From NCBI RefSeq assembly GCF_045277565.1, contig NZ_CP123584.1:2666001-2730000 (forward strand): DNA of 64,000 nt. The letters are read 5' to 3'. Below the pieces are notes generated by a model. The model saw only the letters and a program-made list of their open reading frames with translations, searched no databases and was not told where the DNA came from. Positions 25,707 to 34,276 of the stretch are shown here, piece by piece. Source of the stretch: Aliisedimentitalea scapharcae (GTDB lineage: Bacteria > Pseudomonadota > Alphaproteobacteria > Rhodobacterales > Rhodobacteraceae). The translations under genes were made by a program, and so were the position numbers. Numbering within the stretch: the first letter of the stretch is position 1; each line of letters starts with the position of its first letter.

Positions 25707-25954
25707 ATGCACGTGAGCGATCTAAGCTACAGCAAGCTGACAAGTCAATTACTCAAAGCGTATGAGAAGCGGGAGAGAACGCATTAAAGCTCTGGCGTGA
25801 GCATCGTGGGTATTCTCAAACCAAGCTCGCTGAACTGTCAGGTGTGAACCGTGTGCAGATGGGTGATATCGAAAACCGTGGATCCAAAGGGTCTTTGGAC
25901 TCTCTGAAAAAACTTGCGTCCGCGCTGTCCATTACAGTCGACGAATTTATCTAG
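25707..25954 (+). pseudogene. Xre-family antitoxin-like gene with a frameshift
   Basis: The 5' part from ATG 25707 reads MHVSDLSYSKLTSQLLKAYEK and then hits a stop after 26 codons. Moving one base gives an open frame to TAG 25954 reading ALKLWREHRGYSQTKLAEL...GVNRVQMGDIENRGSKGSLD and ending SALSITVDEFI. This is a classic Cro/C1 helix-turn-helix of the HigA/RelB-type antitoxins, which are about 80 residues long, as this would be if repaired. The shift is around 25775-25785 (GCGGGAGAGAACGC). No intact toxin follows; a 77-codon frame beginning at the stop codon is not recognisable. Confidence 0.7.
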
Positions 25955-26183
25955 TGGAACTGTGTATGCCACAAATTGGCCTGCATGCTCCCTATTTTGG
26001 ATTTTCAGTTTCTAAATCGTGGTCTCAGAAATACGCCAAGCGAACCGACAACGCACATTCAGAGGCATTCCGGTCAACTTTCGATAGATACTCCAAAACC
26101 GAACCGGCCGTGTTCTCACCACTCGCCCCTTTGTTGGACACAATGTGGCCTGTAGACAAAAGCCTCGCAGGCCTCACTTTCAC

Positions 26184-29100
26184 CTAAGCAAGTAAGTCAA
26201 ACATCTCGCTGCCGATTCTCAGGTTGATCTCATCCTGATCAGCGCCGTCAATTAGCGCCCATATGATCTGTTCGGTCGGCTTAAAGATTACAAAGGCTTC
26301 ACTTACGCTGGCATCGCCTGCACCATCGGTACTGGTGAAATTGACCTGGAAATCATCTGCCGATGCGGTTGCGTCGCCAAACAGCAGCACATCACCGTCC
26401 GCGGCGGCATAATCCTGGATCCAGTCCGACCCATGACCCTCCACACCGACATGAAAGAACTTGTCGGCCCCGTCACCGCCATTGATCCGATCATGGCCAA
26501 AACCGCCGTTAACGAAATCATTCCCGGCGCCACCAAACACCAGATCCGAAAAGGCCGATCCGGTGATGACGTCATCGCCATCCTGGCCCTGCAGCTCATC
26601 GACACCGGCACCGCCAGCAATGGTGTCATTACCGCCCTGACCGAACACCAGGTCGTTACCAGCGCCCGCATCGATGCTGTCGTTGCCATTACCGCCAAAG
26701 ATCACGTCGCGCAGGTCCGCCTCAGTATCACCACCAAAGATGAAATCATCCCCGTCCCCGCCGTTCAGTGTGTCATTGCCATCACCTCCTAGCAGGCTGT
26801 CATTGCCACCATTGCCGGTCAAACGATCACTACCGTTTAGGCCACTAATGGTGTCATTACCTTCGGTACCATGCAAAGTATCTGCGTCGGGCGTTCCAAA
26901 TCGGGTCAGGTCCACAGCTCTTACGGCGCTAGTAATACTTTCATTGGTGCCATGACCGTCCGTGTAGGACACTACTACGGCGATCTCAGCTCCCACATCA
27001 GCCTGAGTTAGGGTATAGCTGTTGCCCGTCGCGTCGGAGATATCTGAACCATCTCGCTGCCACTGATACGACAATCCGCCCAGACCATCGCCGTCCGTAA
27101 GTGATGTCGTCACTGCATTCAGGCTCTGACCTTGGGTTGCTGTGCCGCTGATCGACACCCCACCGATCGGCGTGTCATTGACGTTCATCACCAAACCTGT
27201 CGCAGCGCTGGTGACACTTTCATCGGTTCCGAAAGCGTCGGTATAACTGACCTGTACAGTCATCACTGCACCAACATCACTTTGAGCCAATTCCAGGGTC
27301 TCACTGGTCGCACCGTCAATGTTCACACCATCGCGCTGCCATTGATAGCTGAACTCACCCAACCCATTAAGATCAGCGATTGCCGTTGTGTCCGCTGTCA
27401 GGGTTTCGCCCTGAGTTGGCGTACCTGTGATCGTTGGCGTACCGGTGGGCTCTGCGTTCCGGGCGACTCCGGTCATTGTCATCGTTGATCCGTCGCCCAA
27501 AGTAACCACCAAGTGACCGCTGCCATTCCCCGAGAAAGTCACCGCTTCGCGTTCTGCCGTCGTCAGCGCCGAGAAGTCGAGACTATCCGTTCCCAGCACA
27601 AAGTCGCTTACGACATCGTCGCCCATGCCGTTTTCAACCACAAAGCTGTCCGCTCCATCGCCGCCGCTCAGGCTGTCATTGCCCAGACCGCCCAGAAGCG
27701 TATCGCTGCCGCCTTCGCCCAACAGGCGATCCGCTCCATCGCCGCCGCTCAGGATGTCATTGCCCAGACCGCCCAAAAGCGTATCGCTGCCGCCTTCGCC
27801 CAACAGGCGATCCGCAGCAGCGCGACCTTCGATTTGATCGTCACCGCCGCCGCCCGTCAGGCTATCAACACCAGCGGTACCGACCAACGTATCATTGCCA
27901 CCAGACCCCGTCTGCACCACTTGCGTCGCGAACAGATCGCCAATTGAAGAGGCCTCGGCTGTATCGTTGACGGCTCCCAACCGTGTCACCACATCGCTTA
28001 AAGTACCCGCAACACCCGTCAGTGTGGCAGTTGTCGTCGTGCCTGTCACATCCATCAAGGTGATACCGTCAACAGTTCCCTCAGCCGCTGCGATAATATC
28101 GGCTAAACTTAAACTGAGCGGATCAGCGGCAAAAGCCAGATCACTCCCCGTGATGACCAATCGCGCATTCGCCAGTTGCAGAACGATTTCGCCCGCAGCC
28201 TGAGACAGTACAGCATTATCACCCAGTGCAAAGTCTGAGTTTCCCAAATCCGCTAGCGATAAATCCAACCCTTCCAAAAGGGTCAGCACAGCGTTCGGTT
28301 CTGTCATGCTTGAGACGCTTAAACCAACCGTATTGACAGAATTGGACGCTGCGACCCTAGGAAAACCCGCAGACGTTGCAACAATTGTAGAGTCCAAATT
28401 GACAACGGGACTGTCACCGTCAGAAAAAGAAACAATATCAGTGCCCGTTGAGTTTGTGAACGTGGTGGCTGTGGATTGGCCATTGGAATTGGCCAATATG
28501 TCAATCTGTGCAGTACCCGTTGAATAAATTGCAGCACCATCGCCATTTCTAGTAATTAAATCTAGTCCTTTACCAAAAACACTGTGCGTCTTTTCTCCGA
28601 GATAAGTGGGGTAGCGTTCGTTTCCGTCAAAAGTGGTAGCGTCGATGGTTACCACCCCACCTTCTGCGAAAATGGCACCTCCAAGACTAGCCGCGTTACC
28701 ATTGAACTGCGATTGATCGATATCAATAACACCAGATTGGTTATAAATGGCTCCACCTTCGCTGGGTTGAAAGCTTGCAGTTACATCGCTTTTATTGGTG
28801 ACATCTTCTCTATAAAGATATTCAGAATCCATTTCAATATTCTCGAAAATGACCTCGGAAATATTGACCGTACCGCCTTCGTTCAACAAAGCTCCGCCAT
28901 TTTGGGCTGCTAACCTATCAGTTAAAGACCTATCAGTGGCAGAAACAGTCAGACCATCCAAAGTCAGTTCTGCGCCAGAATGCACATGAAGCGCCCTGTT
29001 TTCCATTCCATTCAAAATTGTAACTTCGGCATCTTCTGCGTTACGAACTGTGATATCTCCAGTGATATCAAGATCGCCCAAATCCAGATTGGCAGGTCCA

Positions 29101-31052
29101 TCCGCAAATATCCCTCTATGTAAAAATTGACCTCTCGTACTATTACTAAGCGTTAAATTATAGATCCCCTCTCCCAACTCAATGATCGTAGGGGCGGACG
29201 CTGCATTCGCCATAGTCACAGCTTCACGCAGACTGATCAGCCCATCAGTGGCATCGACTACATCATTAAATGTCGTGACCAGAATATCAGCGGGTTGGGT
29301 ATCTAGGTTGAAAATGGTTTGGTCGGTAAACTGAAGATGTTCGATCCCCGTCAGGATATCAATACCGTCGGCAGAAGTAACAGTTGTCGTATCGCCTGAA
29401 CGGGTGATGGTGGCAGCTGCTAAAGTTCCTGCAAATATGGCCGTGTCAGTACCTGCACCACCGTTTATGGTGTCATTGCCAGCTCCGCCGTTCAGGGCAT
29501 TTGCCCCTGCATTGCCGTCAATTCTATTGTCTAACGTATTGCCTGTACCCTGAATGTTGTCAGTGCCTGTCAGCAACAGGTTTTCAACATTATTATCAAG
29601 GATGTAAGTAACAGAAGCATTTACCTGATCGGTTCCCTCATCCTGCAACTCTGTCAGCACATCACCGATGTTATCGACGACATAAACATCATCGCCATCT
29701 TGCCCCGACAATGTATCGGCCCCAACACCGCCATCAAGCGAGTTGTTACCGCTGTTGCCTTGTATGAAATTGTTCAGGGCATTGCCCGTGCCAGACAAAT
29801 TGCCTGTGCCCTGCATGATCAGGTCTTCGACGCCAACACCCAGAGTGTAGTTTACCGTGGACAGAACCGTGTCATGGCCCTCATCTACACGTTCAATCGA
29901 CGCATCGGTTTCGTTGTCTACAATGTACACATCGTTACCGGCACCACCAATCAGGCGATCAACACCACCCCCGCCATCCAGCGTGTTGTTACCTGAGTTG
30001 CCACGGACGGTATTGCCCAGCGTATTCCCTGTGCCGTTGATATCAGCAGTACCTGTCAGTGTCAGATTTTGCAGATTATCCCCAAGCGTGTAGCTAATAG
30101 AAGCGTGAACTGAATCAAGCCCTTCGCTCGCCAGTTGGTTGATAACATCCCCTACGTTATCAATGATGTAGGTATCATTTCCCAGGCCACCTGTCAGAGT
30201 GTCTGCACCAGTGCCACCATCAATTGTATCATGCCCTTCACCCCCGATAAGAGTGTCGTTCCCTGCGCCACCCATCAGAGTGTCTTGACCAGCGCCGCCA
30301 TCCAAATAGTCGTTACCAGCGTCGCCAAACAGCGTGTCGTCGCCACCAAACCCATAGATGTGATCGTCGCCGTCGCCACCATATTGTTCATCATTGCCAA
30401 CGTTAAAGTCAGCAACAGTACCCGTGGCCACATGATTGGTCACAGACACATTCAGCAAAGTCTCATCGCCGGGGTCGATATTGCCAGTGCCATTACCCGA
30501 TTGTTTAATTTCAATAGCAAGCGTCGTAAATCCGCTTGTATTTACATAAGACAGATAACTATCGTCCTCACTGAACCGAAGTGGGTCATCGACGACACCA
30601 TCATCACCCGTTTGGAAAAGAAGGCCATCACTCAGATTCGTGGCTAATCGGACAAAATTACCACCGGCATCAATATGGCCAATTGAGGCGCGTGTGTTAA
30701 AGTTTGCAAAATCTATATCAAGGGTGATTGTTTCATTCGCCCCAACGGTAACCGTAAAGAATTCTGCATCAAACGAACCCTCCATATGAAGCGTTGTATA
30801 AGGCACAGAGCTGTCGGTGATCAGGGGGTTATCTTCGGTGTACCAGTTCGCGCTCGCGTCAATATTATACGCCACATTAGCGCGGCGGTTCGCTGTGTGA
30901 TCCGCATCCGTGAGGACATTGCCGTAATCCCCCAACAACAGATCATTACCGCCATTACCGTTTTGCACATGGTTCGGCCCAGTTGTGCCGCTGCCCACAA
31001 GATAATCAGTGGTCGCGCCGCCATCGACAGGTGTGGTAGTAATGATCGGCAT
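26184..31052 (-). CDS. Large RTX-family secreted protein with beta-helix and Ig-like modules
   Basis: A 1622-residue acidic protein, probably exported by a type I system because it has no signal peptide and carries glycine-aspartate RTX nonapeptides. Approximate layout: N-terminal beta-sandwich like a PPC domain (40-200); RTX block (225-290); three repeats of the NLxLTGTxxINGTGN type alternating with RTX (290-590); a SLREAV-containing right-handed beta-helix (590-880); RTX block (1050-1140); two Ig-like repeats with SYQWQRDG (1200-1380); a long RTX block (1385-1540); and an RTX C-terminal cap. ATG 31052 has a GTGGGGGA ribosome binding site. An acyltransferase-like gene lies directly upstream. 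No secretion ATPase is in the window. It may be an adhesin, toxin or surface-layer protein. Confidence 0.87.
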   Translation of the reverse strand: MPIITTTPVDGGATTDYLVGSGTTGPNHVQNGNGGNDLLLGDYGNVLTDADHTANRRANVAYNIDASANWYTEDNPLITDSSVPYTTLHMEGSFDAEFFTVTVGANETITLDIDFANFNTRASIGHIDAGGNFVRLATNLSDGLLFQTGDDGVVDDPLRFSEDDSYLSYVNTSGFTTLAIEIKQSGNGTGNIDPGDETLLNVSVTNHVATGTVADFNVGNDEQYGGDGDDHIYGFGGDDTLFGDAGNDYLDGGAGQDTLMGGAGNDTLIGGEGHDTIDGGTGADTLTGGLGNDTYIIDNVGDVINQLASEGLDSVHASISYTLGDNLQNLTLTGTADINGTGNTLGNTVRGNSGNNTLDGGGGVDRLIGGAGNDVYIVDNETDASIERVDEGHDTVLSTVNYTLGVGVEDLIMQGTGNLSGTGNALNNFIQGNSGNNSLDGGVGADTLSGQDGDDVYVVDNIGDVLTELQDEGTDQVNASVTYILDNNVENLLLTGTDNIQGTGNTLDNRIDGNAGANALNGGAGNDTINGGAGTDTAIFAGTLAAATITRSGDTTTVTSADGIDILTGIEHLQFTDQTIFNLDTQPADILVTTFNDVVDATDGLISLREAVTMANAASAPTIIELGEGIYNLTLSNSTRGQFLHRGIFADGPANLDLGDLDITGDITVRNAEDAEVTILNGMENRALHVHSGAELTLDGLTVSATDRSLTDRLAAQNGGALLNEGGTVNISEVIFENIEMDSEYLYREDVTNKSDVTASFQPSEGGAIYNQSGVIDIDQSQFNGNAASLGGAIFAEGGVVTIDATTFDGNERYPTYLGEKTHSVFGKGLDLITRNGDGAAIYSTGTAQIDILANSNGQSTATTFTNSTGTDIVSFSDGDSPVVNLDSTIVATSAGFPRVAASNSVNTVGLSVSSMTEPNAVLTLLEGLDLSLADLGNSDFALGDNAVLSQAAGEIVLQLANARLVITGSDLAFAADPLSLSLADIIAAAEGTVDGITLMDVTGTTTTATLTGVAGTLSDVVTRLGAVNDTAEASSIGDLFATQVVQTGSGGNDTLVGTAGVDSLTGGGGDDQIEGRAAADRLLGEGGSDTLLGGLGNDILSGGDGADRLLGEGGSDTLLGGLGNDSLSGGDGADSFVVENGMGDDVVSDFVLGTDSLDFSALTTAEREAVTFSGNGSGHLVVTLGDGSTMTMTGVARNAEPTGTPTITGTPTQGETLTADTTAIADLNGLGEFSYQWQRDGVNIDGATSETLELAQSDVGAVMTVQVSYTDAFGTDESVTSAATGLVMNVNDTPIGGVSISGTATQGQSLNAVTTSLTDGDGLGGLSYQWQRDGSDISDATGNSYTLTQADVGAEIAVVVSYTDGHGTNESITSAVRAVDLTRFGTPDADTLHGTEGNDTISGLNGSDRLTGNGGNDSLLGGDGNDTLNGGDGDDFIFGGDTEADLRDVIFGGNGNDSIDAGAGNDLVFGQGGNDTIAGGAGVDELQGQDGDDVITGSAFSDLVFGGAGNDFVNGGFGHDRINGGDGADKFFHVGVEGHGSDWIQDYAAADGDVLLFGDATASADDFQVNFTSTDGAGDASVSEAFVIFKPTEQIIWALIDGADQDEINLRIGSEMFDLLA
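27650..27811 (-). repeat. Two 81-base tandem copies inside the RTX gene
   Basis: Units 27650-27730 and 27731-27811 differ at only two positions and each encode 27 residues around DRLLGEGGSDTLLGGLGND. The near identity, compared with the much more divergent other RTX repeats, indicates a recent in-frame duplication of three nonapeptides. Confidence 0.92.
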
Positions 31053-31238
31053 GAAAAATCCCCCACGGATCATAAAAATTTCAAATAAATCAACGTAAAT
31101 GTTAGCTAGCACACATGCTGGGGTTTACCTAACCAAATCGCAGGAATTTCTAATAAATAGAATACTTTACCCCTCCGCCCCAACTGGGACGCTTCAAAGA
31201 TGAGTGATATATTGCAAGCTCAACCAATTCTCAAAACA

Positions 31239-31715
31239 TCAAGAAGCAGGGCTCCGACCCCGCGACACAGGCCGCACCAGTCGCACTAAGCGGCGGGGTT
31301 TATCAGGCCCATAATCGCGCAGAAAATAACACACACTTCGCTCAGCCAATTCAATATCGCGGAGTGCATGGAGCAAGAAACGTGTCACCTTCGCATCAAT
31401 AGCCTGGACTGCAAGTACTATTGCTGCCGCACCATCCTCATTGGCAGCGTCTGCACCCAAAGGGGTACCTTCATGCATCCATGCTTCCGCGGTGGCCACA
31501 TCGGTGAACATCCAGCAGGTGAACCCAACCGCCCGATCCCCACGCCTGGCAAAAGCGTAATGATCGCGATCAATCGCATTCAGCATGGTACCTGCCGACA
31601 TCCCCAGCGGCATCTCCCGAAACGGAGACTCGCCCGCGAGTAATCTTATAGCCAAACCAGCGGCCTCATTTGGGTCACGCAACCGCATCAAGCCAAGTTC
31701 GTCGGTATTGGCCAT
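31239..31715 (-). CDS. HlyC/RtxC-like (toxin-activating acyltransferase family) protein
   Basis: About 158 residues from ATG 31715; an in-frame ATG at 31802 lacks a ribosome binding site. The pattern SPFREMPLGMSAGTMLNAIDRDHYAFARRGDRAVGF, then CWMF, aligns by eye with the HlyC family core (SPxHxxWPV..., then an AIxxxQYxxxxxDGxPVGFCSW region). A C-terminal RDYGPDKPRRLVRL resembles the late conserved basic segment. Family members transfer acyl chains from acyl-ACP to lysines of RTX toxins. Here the family's catalytic histidine appears to be arginine, so activity is doubtful or differs. It lies immediately upstream of the RTX gene in the same C-then-A order as hlyCA. Confidence 0.6.
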   Translation of the reverse strand: MANTDELGLMRLRDPNEAAGLAIRLLAGESPFREMPLGMSAGTMLNAIDRDHYAFARRGDRAVGFTCWMFTDVATAEAWMHEGTPLGADAANEDGAAAIVLAVQAIDAKVTRFLLHALRDIELAERSVCYFLRDYGPDKPRRLVRLVRPVSRGRSPAS

Positions 31716-31906
31716 AGATTTTTCCAGATGTTGAGGGTTGTTTTTCAGTTTAAGCGAAGCATACACATATGCAAGCTCGCTTAAACATAAAGAAAGCTGC
31801 ATGTAAGACGAACGGCAGCTTTGCCTAAACTGTATTCCACCAAAACATACTCAAATGAAAGGTAGGTTTGGGCCGTTCCGGTTCATCCGGAACGCCTGGT
31901 GAACCA

Positions 31907-32040
31907 AACTTTGCAAAGTTCACTACCTGCGCACAGCAGCCATTGACGGCCAGAACAGCATCCTGGGCGTGGATCAGTGCGGCTGGTGTTGGCCCAGAAC
32001 GTCTGTTCGCAGCCCAAAGCGGACATTACTGTCACTTGTG
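31907..32040 (+). repeat. Dispersed intergenic repeat, family 1, copy B
   Basis: This is the longest copy: AACTTTGCAAAGTTCACT, TGCGCACAGCAGCCATTGACGG, then CAGCCCAAAGCGGACATTAC. It aligns with copy A with about ten bases inserted in the middle. An imperfect inverted repeat (GTTCCGGTTCATCCGGAAC) lies just left at 31875-31893. Nothing else is visible in the 31716-32214 spacer. Confidence 0.85.
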
Positions 32041-32214
32041 GGTAGCGACCGCACCGCGGGACGAAGCAGTCATTTGCTGCCCACTATGTCCCAAGACTAA
32101 GCGGTCGAACTTCGCGCAAAATTGCGCGAGACCAAGTATCCCGATTTCCCGACTATCATCTATTGGATCTGTTATGCTCGAAAACGGTGTCGCAATGTCC
32201 ATGACATAAATTGA

Positions 32215-33645
32215 CTACTCGATAAGCTTTTCGATCTTAGGCAGTTGGTAGTCACCGCTGAACAGTGCTTCACCAGGGCCGTAGAAGCGAAAGTATGGAA
32301 ACCACCCGCCTCCAGTGGCTGTGGGCACATAGTTCGATTGCGAAACGCCGTCTGGTAATTCGGGGCCGAAGACGACACGTACACTGCCATCTTCGTTGAC
32401 TTCAAGCTCCTCTGTCGACGCGACCCCATACTTTTCCAAGCCGTCAAGAAAAGTTGCATCCTCAAAATCATAGACCAAAACCGACCAGAACTGACTTACC
32501 GGCACATCAGGTGGAACAACCAGACTATAGGTCGTTCCTCCATCGAGGCGTTCGTCGTCAGCGTCCCTGCTGGTCAGCAAATACATCGTGGGGGGTGCCG
32601 TCAGGTTGAACTCTTCAGCAGACGTGTAAAATGCAAAGAACGAGCTGCCACGGTCATCAAGTGCAATCGCACCAGAGTCCAAGAGCCAACTAAATGTCGT
32701 TTCATAGGAAGTCGCTGGGGTTAGAACAGTCCATCCATTCCCCATTTCCTGTTTCTCAGAGTGATTGTCGAAGTAGGCTTCTTGCAGAAAAACTTTCGCT
32801 TCATTTGCAGCATGATCGAGGATCTCAAGCTCGCGCTCGGTGGGCGTAAACTCTCGCCCCTTTTCAATTCCCAAGCGGCGCAACATCCCAAGTGCAACGG
32901 CATCTCGCTCTTCAAGGTTTTCGCTCTGAACAAACTCATCAATCAGTACAAATAGCGAGCGATCGAACTCTACGACACCGTCAATATCCATTCCCTGTAC
33001 ATCCAAGTACTGGGTTTGTGCGGGTTGCTCAGGGTCAAAGATTTTCAGTTTTTTGGTGAACTCTTCCGCCGCGGCCAATGAGCTGGGTGAGGCATCGGGA
33101 ATAATCGGTCGTAAGAGTGTATAACCGTTCAACGTTGTTTGAGGCAGGACATAATCCGCACCAAACGTTTCCCCGTCGTATCCTTCAGGCACTATGAGGT
33201 AGCTAGCACCAGCGCCTTTGTCCCGTCCTTTTGCACCGACGTCGGCAAGGGGACGCTGCCAAATGTCCATTAGTGTGCCCCAAAGCCCGAGGTCACCTTC
33301 CGTGGGCGGTACTTCGATCATTACGGGGCCGTCAGCGATGTTCCAAAACGCCATCACATAGGGCGTCGTATCATTTGGAGTTGTCACCGCTGCCCTATAG
33401 TCTTGGATCTTGGAGAAATAGCAGACAACGTTGTAATTACAGCCTACCTCTGCAAAACCATCTCTCATCGCAATTGCGTTCGTCAGCGGCATCGCCCAGA
33501 CAGCGGTTTCCACAGCGCGGCGATGAACCATCTTTTCCTGTGTCGAAAGCTCGGACGTCAGCGCATCGTTCTGCGCAATCGTTTGGGAAGCAAACCAAGT
33601 TGTTCCGGCAAGAATTGCTGCAAACGCAATTGTAGCTTCTTTCAT
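32215..33645 (-). CDS. DUF1254/DUF1214 domain periplasmic protein
   Basis: A 476-residue exported protein with a cleavable signal peptide (MKEATIAFAAILAGTTWFAS...). The N-terminal DUF1254 segment has the typical NAIAMRDGFAEV, TTPNDTTPYVMAFWNIADGPVMIEVP and LWGTLMDIWQRPLADVG patterns. The C-terminal DUF1214 part contains SQFWSVLVYDFEDATF and a final WFPYFRFYGPGEALF. The two domains occur together widely, without an assigned reaction. The start at 33645 removes an upstream extension of 127 codons that consists of intergenic repeat sequence. It faces the second RTX gene divergently. A link to the RTX proteins is possible only by location. Confidence 0.85.
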   Translation of the reverse strand: MKEATIAFAAILAGTTWFASQTIAQNDALTSELSTQEKMVHRRAVETAVWAMPLTNAIAMRDGFAEVGCNYNVVCYFSKIQDYRAAVTTPNDTTPYVMAFWNIADGPVMIEVPPTEGDLGLWGTLMDIWQRPLADVGAKGRDKGAGASYLIVPEGYDGETFGADYVLPQTTLNGYTLLRPIIPDASPSSLAAAEEFTKKLKIFDPEQPAQTQYLDVQGMDIDGVVEFDRSLFVLIDEFVQSENLEERDAVALGMLRRLGIEKGREFTPTERELEILDHAANEAKVFLQEAYFDNHSEKQEMGNGWTVLTPATSYETTFSWLLDSGAIALDDRGSSFFAFYTSAEEFNLTAPPTMYLLTSRDADDERLDGGTTYSLVVPPDVPVSQFWSVLVYDFEDATFLDGLEKYGVASTEELEVNEDGSVRVVFGPELPDGVSQSNYVPTATGGGWFPYFRFYGPGEALFSGDYQLPKIEKLIE

Positions 33646-33799
33646 GGCTTTTACATCTCCGTCAAAGTGGTCGAACTGTTTCTTCTTAAAGACTGAACTC
33701 TGATTTTCAAAACAAATAAGAAAAACATGCCCCGCTGCAAGATTCCTGTGATGGAACCCAATTGCATTTACCAATTTTGGCTTGTTTCGGAAGGATCTG

Positions 33800-33910
33800 A
33801 GCTTTGCGAAGGTCACAAAACCTGGCCTGAGATCAACGTCGGCTAAGGGCTCACACCTGCCGTTCGCTGCACCAGGTGCGGATGGCTGCAGGCAGCCCGA
33901 AGCGGACATG
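33800..33910 (+). repeat. Dispersed intergenic repeat, family 1, copy D
   Basis: A degenerate copy: GCTTTGCGAAGGTCAC at 33801-33816 and GCAGCCCGAAGCGGACATG at 33892-33910, with the middle diverged. A further reversed fragment (AAATGTCGGCTCCC) occurs near 34073. The rest of the 33646-34276 spacer shows no gene, although it should include promoters for the DUF1254 and RTX genes on either side. Confidence 0.65.
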
Positions 33911-34276
33911 ATCATCCAACACCTCGGGCGGAGAGCTGCCTTTCTCCGCAGACGCACGCTGATCGATCCAGCATCAAGGGAGCGGACATTCAGATTGCGG
34001 CGAGACCAAGGGGAATACCGCAACACCGCATGGCGGCTGCGAGCCCAAGTGTCCGATGCTGCATATTGACTAAATGTCGGCTCCCGGTACGTTAGCCAGT
34101 GTGTCCATGTTATCTTAGATAATGACTATGCTGAACCTTTCCGTTCCCGCTTCTAAGATGCGTCTGCCGCACCCGTTCCACTGAACCAGCCAGTGCCAAA
34201 AAGGCAAAACACTGGCTAAGCTGCACTTGCGCTATACATTTACCTTCAATTAACGTGGGCCGATGAGGTTTTTTTG

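Noticed and set aside
25954..26187. 77-codon frame starting at the antitoxin stop codon, as a possible toxin
   Set aside because: The TAGTG overlap looks like a toxin-antitoxin junction, but the sequence matches no toxin family that I know and the antitoxin is itself broken.
26433..30647. Several plus-strand open frames of 60-170 codons across the RTX gene
   Set aside because: They are antisense shadows of the glycine/aspartate repeats, with repetitive Arg/Ser/Ala composition and no ribosome binding sites.
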